From NCBI RefSeq assembly GCF_036169555.1, contig NZ_CP108032.1, positions 4,836,001 through 4,900,000 of the forward strand: a stretch of DNA of 64,000 bases. The letters run 5' to 3'. A model generated the notes under the pieces. That model saw nothing but the letters and a program-made list of their open reading frames with translations, made no database searches and had not been told where the DNA came from. Made by a program: the position numbers and the translations under genes. Below, piece by piece: positions 58,445 through 64,000 of this stretch; within the stretch, counting starts at the first letter, position 1, and every line of letters starts with the position of its first letter. The stretch is from Streptomyces sp. NBC_00306. GTDB lineage: Bacteria > Actinomycetota > Actinomycetes > Streptomycetales > Streptomycetaceae.

Positions 58445-61291
58445 ATGTCGGAGGCGGAGCAGTCGCGGAAGCCCCAGCGGGACAAGGCCGAGGAGCCCGA
58501 GGCGACGGTGTCGGACGAGCGAGGGCCGGTCACCGCGAAGCCGGGCGTCACGGGTGGAGCGAGGACGGGCGCGAAGTCAGGTGCGAGGTCAGGCGCGAAG
58601 CCTGCCGCGACGTCGGACGCCAAGCCGGGGAGCCGGTCGGACGCGAAGGGCAGCCGGCCGGGGGATTCCGGAGCGGACCCCGCGGGCGGGGTGGCGGGAG
58701 TGCCGTCGGGCACGGCGGCGGACGTGGGTCCGGCCGACGCGAAGCCCGAGGACGGGACTGTCGCCGAGAGCGTGGCTGACGCGGTGCCTGGTGCTGACGA
58801 GCCGGTTGACGCTGTGCCCGGTGCTGAGGATGTGGCTGACGAACTGCCCCGCGACGGGGAGCCGGCTGACGCTGCGCCCGATGCCGAGGATGTGGCTGAT
58901 GCCGACCCGCGTGCCGGGGCGCCGGTTGACGCCGTGCCCGTAGCCGAGGACGAGGTGGCCGACGCGGCGCCAGTTTCCGCGGCGGCGAAGAAGGCTGACG
59001 TGCCGTCCGGGCCGGCGGCGGTCGAGGGCGCCCCCGCCGACCCGCGGACCGACCCCCGGACCGCGATCTCGACCGAGGCCAAGGCCAAGGCTGAGGCCCG
59101 GACCAAGAACAAGCCCACGACCGGGTCCGAGTCCGAGTCCGAGTCGGGAGCCGGCGCCAAGTCCGGGGCCGTCGCGGGCACCGGGACCGCCGCCGAGGAC
59201 GAGGCCGTGAGCGGAGCGGCTGCCGCTGCTCAGGACGCGGCTCCCTCGCGGGCCAAGGCCCGGGAGACCGTGCCGTCGTGGGCCAAGGCCGAGGTCGCCG
59301 CCGATGTGCGGAGCGAGGCGAAGGCCGACTCCGGCGCCGCCGAGACAGATGCCCCCTCCGCCGCCCGGGCTGAAGCGAAGCCCGCGTCCCCCGCCGCCCC
59401 CGCGTCCGAGAGGCCCGCCGAGGCGAAGGTGCCCCGCCAGGGGTCCGGGCGGGACACCGAAGGGCGTCTGCTGGCCGGGCGTTACCGGCTCGGTGGTGTG
59501 CTCGGCCGTGGCGGCATGGGCACGGTCTGGCGGGCCGTCGACGAGACCCTCGGCCGTACCGTCGCCGTGAAGGAACTGCGCTTCCCGACCAGCATCGACG
59601 ACGAGGAGAAGCGCCGCCTCATCACCAGGACGCTGCGCGAGGCCAAGGCCATCGCCCGTATCCGCAACAACAGTGCCGTGACCGTCTACGACGTGGTCGA
59701 CGAGGACGACCGTCCGTGGATCGTGATGGAGCTCGTGGAGGGCAAGTCCCTCGCCGAAGCGGTGCGTGAGGACGGCACCTTGACGCCGCGCCGGGCGGCC
59801 GAGGTCGGGCTCGCCATCCTGGACGTCCTGCGTTCCGCGCACCGCGAGGGCATCCTGCACCGCGATGTGAAGCCGTCCAACGTGCTGATCTCCGAGGACG
59901 GGCGCGTCGTCCTCACCGACTTCGGTATCGCTCAGGTCGAGGGCGACCCCTCGATCACCTCCACCGGCATGCTCGTCGGCGCCCCCTCGTACATCTCGCC
60001 GGAGCGCGCCCGTGGCCACAAGCCCGGGCCCGCCGCCGACCTGTGGTCGCTGGGCGGTCTGCTGTACGCGAGCGTCGAAGGCAGCCCGCCGTACGACAAG
60101 GGCTCCGCGATCGCGACTCTCACCGCGGTGATGACCGAGCCGCTCGACCCGCCGAAGAACGCGGGCCCGCTGGAGGAGGTCATCTACGGCCTGCTCGCCA
60201 AGGATCCGGCGCAGCGGCTGGACGACGCCGGTGCGCGTGCGCTGCTGACCAAGGTGCTGAACGCACCCGAGGTCCCCGAGGCGCCGGTCGTGCCCGAGCC
60301 GCCCCAGGACGCCACCCGCGCCCTGTCGTTGCCGCCTGTGCCCCCGCCGCCCCCGGCGAAGCCGAAGGACCCGGCGGCCGACCGGGTGCGTGGCGCGCTC
60401 AGGTCCGTGCGGAACGCCGCGGCGGCGGCCACGCCGGAGGCCCGGCCGAAGCAGTCGGCTGCCTCGCAGCAGACGTCGCCCTCCCGGCCCACGCCGCCGC
60501 GGGCGCCGCTCACCGATGTGGTGCCCCGCCGGACGATGGTGATCAGCGCGGTGGTCGTCGTGCTCGCGATCCTGGCCACGGTGCTGTACCTGACCCTGGG
60601 CGACGGCGACCAGGGCAATGAGGGCAAGGTCAAGAACGACCCGTCGGCCACGCCCGGGGCCGCTGCCGCCGGGACGGGCACCGACGCCGGCACGGACACC
60701 GGCGACGACAAGGGCAAGAACGGCGACGAAGAGGACTCGGGGAAGGACTCCGGCAAGGGCGACGACGGCGGCTCCGACGACGAGCAGACGCCCGAGAAGC
60801 CCGGGGCCGGCGACCCGGCCGGCGGCGGACTGCCGGCGGGGTACGCGATGGTGTCGAACGACCAGTTCCACTTCACCATGGCGATGCCCAAGGGCTTCAA
60901 GGTCACCGACATAGCGGGTTCCAACTCCGGCGCGATATACAACCGGACGAGCGGCGCGTTCCCGCGCATCCAGGTCGACTTCGGCGCGAACCCCAAGGAC
61001 GACGCCGCCGCTGCCTGGCGGGCCGCCCAGGTCGCCGTCAGTCTCAGCAGCGACGGATACAAGCACCGGGGCATCAAGCCGGTCGAGTACAACGGCTATC
61101 CGACGGCAGCGGACTGGGAGTTCGAGCGCACACAGGGCGGAATGCGGGTACGAGTCCTCAACAGGGGCTTCAAGGTGGACGCCGACCGCGGCTACTCGAT
61201 CATGATCAGCTGCAAGGCCAGTGAGTGGGACAAGGCCGAGTGCGTCACGCTGCGCAAGACGGCGTTCGCCACATTCAAGCCCAAGGACTGA
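58445..61291 (+). CDS. transmembrane Ser/Thr protein kinase with a long acidic Ala-rich N-terminal tail
   Basis: 948 aa. Residues 1-340 are low-complexity Ala/Asp/Glu/Pro/Lys sequence, including about three copies of a 25-residue repeat (AEDVADA, PVDAVP units; DNA about 58790-58970). Kinase domain about 344-615: P-loop GRGGMG (about 354-359), Lys375 in VAVKEL, HRD-type LHRDVKPSN with catalytic Asp474, DFG at 492, and APSYISPERARG. One membrane helix is at about 698-718, then a Gly/Asp-rich linker and an extracellular domain (about 800-948). It is a PASTA-less receptor-like Hanks kinase. ATG 58445 has AGAGGGG upstream. The adjacent pseudokinase has the same C-terminal layout. Confidence 0.92.
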   Translation: MSEAEQSRKPQRDKAEEPEATVSDERGPVTAKPGVTGGARTGAKSGARSGAKPAATSDAKPGSRSDAKGSRPGDSGADPAGGVAGVPSGTAADVGPADAKPEDGTVAESVADAVPGADEPVDAVPGAEDVADELPRDGEPADAAPDAEDVADADPRAGAPVDAVPVAEDEVADAAPVSAAAKKADVPSGPAAVEGAPADPRTDPRTAISTEAKAKAEARTKNKPTTGSESESESGAGAKSGAVAGTGTAAEDEAVSGAAAAAQDAAPSRAKARETVPSWAKAEVAADVRSEAKADSGAAETDAPSAARAEAKPASPAAPASERPAEAKVPRQGSGRDTEGRLLAGRYRLGGVLGRGGMGTVWRAVDETLGRTVAVKELRFPTSIDDEEKRRLITRTLREAKAIARIRNNSAVTVYDVVDEDDRPWIVMELVEGKSLAEAVREDGTLTPRRAAEVGLAILDVLRSAHREGILHRDVKPSNVLISEDGRVVLTDFGIAQVEGDPSITSTGMLVGAPSYISPERARGHKPGPAADLWSLGGLLYASVEGSPPYDKGSAIATLTAVMTEPLDPPKNAGPLEEVIYGLLAKDPAQRLDDAGARALLTKVLNAPEVPEAPVVPEPPQDATRALSLPPVPPPPPAKPKDPAADRVRGALRSVRNAAAAATPEARPKQSAASQQTSPSRPTPPRAPLTDVVPRRTMVISAVVVVLAILATVLYLTLGDGDQGNEGKVKNDPSATPGAAAAGTGTDAGTDTGDDKGKNGDEEDSGKDSGKGDDGGSDDEQTPEKPGAGDPAGGGLPAGYAMVSNDQFHFTMAMPKGFKVTDIAGSNSGAIYNRTSGAFPRIQVDFGANPKDDAAAAWRAAQVAVSLSSDGYKHRGIKPVEYNGYPTAADWEFERTQGGMRVRVLNRGFKVDADRGYSIMISCKASEWDKAECVTLRKTAFATFKPKD

Positions 61292-61429
61292 CCAAGGACA
61301 CGTATCGTGAGAGCCCGCGGACGGTACGCAGCCGCAAGGGGCCGCTGAACGACCGGAATTGACGTGCTTTGACGTTTTGCTGCGGCCTCCGGGACCGGTC
61401 GGCGGACAGCGCGCTTGTGGGGAGGCGTC

Positions 61430-64000
61430 GTGGACGACTACGCGGGACGGGTACTCGCCGACCGCTATCGGCTTCCCCTGCCTCCGTCCGACGCCTACGA
61501 ACTGGCCGAGACCCGAGCGTTCGACACCCACAGCGGACAGGAAGTCTTGGTACGGCAGGTGCCGTTGCCGGAGATCGTCGACGCCGAGGTCGTCGACATG
61601 GAGGGCCTGTCCGGGGGTGCGGTGCCGGGGAGGGCCCAGGGGCGTTCGACCCGGCGGCCCGCGGACCCGGCCGTGCGCCGGGCCATGGACGCCGCGCAGG
61701 CGGCCGCCCAGATTCCCGACCACCCGCGGCTGGACCAGGTCTTCGACGTCTTCGCCGAGGACGGTTCGCTGTGGATAGTCAGCGAACGCGTCGCCGCCCG
61801 GCCCCTGGCCGCGCTCCTCGCCGAGAAGCCCCTCACGCCCTACCGCGCGGCCGAAGTCGCCTCCGATGTGCTGACCGCCCTGCGCGTTCTGCACGCGCAC
61901 GGCTGGACCCACCGGAACATCACCGCCCGTACGGTCCTGGTCTGCGACGACGGACGGGTCGTCCTGACGGGGCTCGCCTCCGGGGCCGCGGAGGAGGCAC
62001 TGTGCGGATACGCGCCCGTGCCCCCGCCGGTGGACCCTGACCCCGATCATGAACACGAGGGTGACGACGGCGACTTCGCCGACGTCGGCGACCAGGATCT
62101 CCACGAGGGGGAGCCGGACGAAGGGGAGTTCGGCCGCGACGGGCACGGCGGACACGAGGACCACCTTCACGACGAGGGCCCCGGTGACGAGGACTACTCC
62201 TACGGCGAAGCCGGCGAGGGCTCGCCGGAGACGGCCGCGCTGGAGTCGCCGCACTCGGCCGACCCCTACGCCACGCCCGACCCCTATCTGGCCCCCGATC
62301 TCTACCCCTACCGTCCGCCCGCGCAGGGCACCGGCGCCGGAGCGGGCCCCGGCCCCACTGCTCCGGGTCCCGCCGGCGCCGGTTCCGGCACCGGTGTTCC
62401 CGACATCAGGGCCGCCCGGGCGGGTGCGATCGCCGCGTACCGCGCGGGTGCCCGCGCCGCCGCCCGGGTCAGCGAGGACCTGCGCCAGGGCGACCGCCCC
62501 GTACAGACGGGCAACGACCCGGACTGGTGGGCCGCCAAGCCCGGCGAGAGGGTCATCGCACCGGCCGAGTACCACACCGGCCACGCAGACGACGCCGACG
62601 ACGATGTGGACGACGACGAGTTCGACGACGACTACGGCGCCGGCGGACCCGGCCGCCCCCGTCTCGCCGGAACCTGGCACGACGGTCCCCTTCCGGGGCA
62701 GGACGGCCCCGCACCCCTGTCCGCGGGCGGTGGCGGACCGGCCCGGCGCCCCCGGCGCGACGACGACCTGTACGGCGTCGACCCGTACGGCGTGCGTCAG
62801 GCGCTCCCCGGAGGTTCCCACCGCCCTGATCCCGGCGCCGGTCGCGGCACCGGGCGCGGCGGCTCCGGCGATCCCTACCGGGACCGTCCCGCGCTGCCCG
62901 CTCCCCGTTCCGGCCCGGACCCGTACCGCCCCGCCCTGCCCCACGCCCGCCCCGGCGGGTCACCGACGCCGGTTCCGGCCCCGCCCACCGGGAGCTGGGA
63001 CCGCGGCGGCGCCGGACGCGAGGCCCTGCGCGCCGACTCGCAGCGCCGGTCCGTCCCCGCGGCCCAGGGCGCCGGCGGCTGGGACGAGGTCGTGGCCGGC
63101 GCCGAACCCCCGGCGTACCAGGGGCCGTCCACACCGCTCGCCGCCGAGCGGGCCCGGCAGGCGCGGATCGCCGTAGTCGGAGCGGTGACCGAGCGCTGGG
63201 CGCCCGAGCAGGCCGGGCCCGTCCATGAGAACTGGCAGCTGGCCGCCCCCGTCGGCCCCGCCACCGACCTCTGGGCGCTCGGCGCCCTGCTCTACCGCTC
63301 GGTCCAGGGGCATGCGCCCTACCCGGAGGAGAGCGCCTACGAGCTGGTGCAGCTCGTGTGCGCCGAGCCGCCCGCGTTCGCCGAGGAGTGCGGTCCGCTG
63401 CGCCCCGTCGTCGAGTCGCTGCTGCGCCAGGACCCCACGGAGCGCCCCGAGTTCGAGGAACTGCGCGGCTGGCTGCGGTCCCTGGTGCGGTCCGCGCCCG
63501 AGCCCGAGGCCGGGATGGACGTCGTGGCGGTCCCGTCGAGTGTCGTGGACGGCAGCCGGCTGCCCGTCGTACGCCGCCGGGGCGAGCTGGTGCGCAAGCG
63601 CCGGACCGGTTCCACCGAGGTCGTCCACGGCCGCCACCGTCACAAGAAGTCGCGGCGGGAACGCCGTGGCCCGCGCTCCCTCGGCCGCCTCCTGCTGCTC
63701 CTGATCCTGCTGCTTCTGGTCGCGGCGATCGCGTACGCCATGATGTTCATGCCCCGGTCCGGTACGCAGCAGGAGGGTTCCCAGGGCACGCAGAGCCCGG
63801 CGCCCACGGCCTCCGCGCCCGGTCCGGGCCGTACCGAAGCCGGCACGCCTCCGCCGCCGAAGGCTTCCGGCACCCCCGGTTCGCAGCAGCCCCAGACGTC
63901 CGCGCCCGCGGGGAACCTCCCGGCCGGCTACGCGCTGCGCAGCGATCCCGAGGGCTTCCGGGTCGCGGTCGCCACGTCCTGGCAGCGCAGGCCCATCAAC
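61430..64000 (+). CDS. pseudokinase with interrupted kinase domain, runs off the window
   Basis: At least 857 codons, no stop by 64000. GTG 61430 has GGGGAGG upstream. The N-lobe and HRD region (about 1-180) include DRYRLPLPPSDAYELAE, Arg42 in place of the ATP-binding Lys (EVLVRQV), HRN161-163 replacing HRD, and no DFG. Residues about 190-575 are Asp/His/Gly/Pro-rich low complexity. The C-lobe then resumes with RWAPEQAG (APE motif, about 590), DLWALGALLYRSVQG and a final helix. A membrane helix (about 751-775) and a start of an extracellular domain similar to the upstream kinase follow. Likely catalytically inactive, perhaps a regulator or scaffold for it. Confidence 0.85.
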   Translation, partial: MDDYAGRVLADRYRLPLPPSDAYELAETRAFDTHSGQEVLVRQVPLPEIVDAEVVDMEGLSGGAVPGRAQGRSTRRPADPAVRRAMDAAQAAAQIPDHPRLDQVFDVFAEDGSLWIVSERVAARPLAALLAEKPLTPYRAAEVASDVLTALRVLHAHGWTHRNITARTVLVCDDGRVVLTGLASGAAEEALCGYAPVPPPVDPDPDHEHEGDDGDFADVGDQDLHEGEPDEGEFGRDGHGGHEDHLHDEGPGDEDYSYGEAGEGSPETAALESPHSADPYATPDPYLAPDLYPYRPPAQGTGAGAGPGPTAPGPAGAGSGTGVPDIRAARAGAIAAYRAGARAAARVSEDLRQGDRPVQTGNDPDWWAAKPGERVIAPAEYHTGHADDADDDVDDDEFDDDYGAGGPGRPRLAGTWHDGPLPGQDGPAPLSAGGGGPARRPRRDDDLYGVDPYGVRQALPGGSHRPDPGAGRGTGRGGSGDPYRDRPALPAPRSGPDPYRPALPHARPGGSPTPVPAPPTGSWDRGGAGREALRADSQRRSVPAAQGAGGWDEVVAGAEPPAYQGPSTPLAAERARQARIAVVGAVTERWAPEQAGPVHENWQLAAPVGPATDLWALGALLYRSVQGHAPYPEESAYELVQLVCAEPPAFAEECGPLRPVVESLLRQDPTERPEFEELRGWLRSLVRSAPEPEAGMDVVAVPSSVVDGSRLPVVRRRGELVRKRRTGSTEVVHGRHRHKKSRRERRGPRSLGRLLLLLILLLLVAAIAYAMMFMPRSGTQQEGSQGTQSPAPTASAPGPGRTEAGTPPPPKASGTPGSQQPQTSAPAGNLPAGYALRSDPEGFRVAVATSWQRRPIN

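Noticed and set aside
58589..62944. Open frame of more than 1400 codons on the minus strand opposite the kinase genes
   Set aside because: Low-complexity Gly/Arg/Val/Asp sequence mirroring the opposite strand's codon bias; no start context and no domains.

Overview
The window is a high-GC actinobacterial chromosome segment, almost certainly Streptomyces. The evidence is the strong G/C bias at third codon positions, frequent GTG starts (and one TTG), the developmental pair whiD-bldM, a sigma-BldN-type promoter, paired CIRCE operators ahead of groES-groEL1, and the order of the ribosomal and t6A genes. No rRNA, tRNA, phage or IS transposase gene was seen, and no species was assigned.

Layout. 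1-10.2 kb: the 3' part of the S10-spc-alpha ribosomal superoperon (end of rplX, rplE, rpsN, rpsH, rplF, rplR, rpsE, rpmD, rplO, secY, adk, map, infA, rpmJ, rpsM, rpsK, rpoA, rplQ), then truA. 11-13.7 kb: a membrane-anchored unknown and an ABC-F ATPase. 13.7-14.9 kb: rplM-rpsI behind a clear principal-sigma promoter. 15-25.9 kb: cell-wall precursor and cofactor genes (glmM, glmS, acpS, NAD(P)HX repair, alr, coaA plus a DUF389 protein) and tsaE; two intergenic islands here hold a Streptomyces-type GC-rich repeat. 26-29.9 kb: a tiny gene behind a palindrome, a degenerate L,D-transpeptidase-like protein, and tsaB-rimI-tsaD. 30-31.7 kb: an ECF42-type sigma factor with its DGPF/YCII partner and a candidate ECF42 promoter.

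31.7-39.1 kb is the accessory region: a decayed gene, a winged-helix-like regulator and, on the minus strand, a compact polymorphic-toxin locus. That locus has two WXG100 proteins, a 655-residue effector ending in a bacterial RNase A-like domain, a likely immunity protein, a detached RNase A-like C-terminal piece, a CdiI-like immunity protein, an unknown, and a second copy of the first immunity family. The last gene cassette is bounded by a perfect 19-bp direct repeat. This is the most interesting part of the window.

39.1-49 kb: a THUMP-like methyltransferase, a secreted polysaccharide deacetylase with a small lipoprotein, groES-groEL1, an ECF41-type sigma factor, a D-2-hydroxyacid dehydrogenase, an SDR, a MOSC protein and a divergent LysR regulator. 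49.2-54.3 kb: whiD, bldM, an ECF sigma factor resembling ShbA/SigD, guaB and guaB3. 54.4-64 kb: a small membrane protein, a nucleotide-sugar dehydrogenase lacking the usual catalytic Cys, glpD, a transmembrane Ser/Thr kinase, and a truncated-by-window pseudokinase whose kinase fold is interrupted by about 400 low-complexity residues.

Functional threads: translation machinery (ribosomal proteins, map, truA, t6A enzymes, rimI), peptidoglycan supply (GlmS-GlmM-Alr), development (WhiD, BldM, ShbA-like sigma), purine synthesis (GuaB, GuaB3), and interbacterial competition (WXG100/RNase locus).
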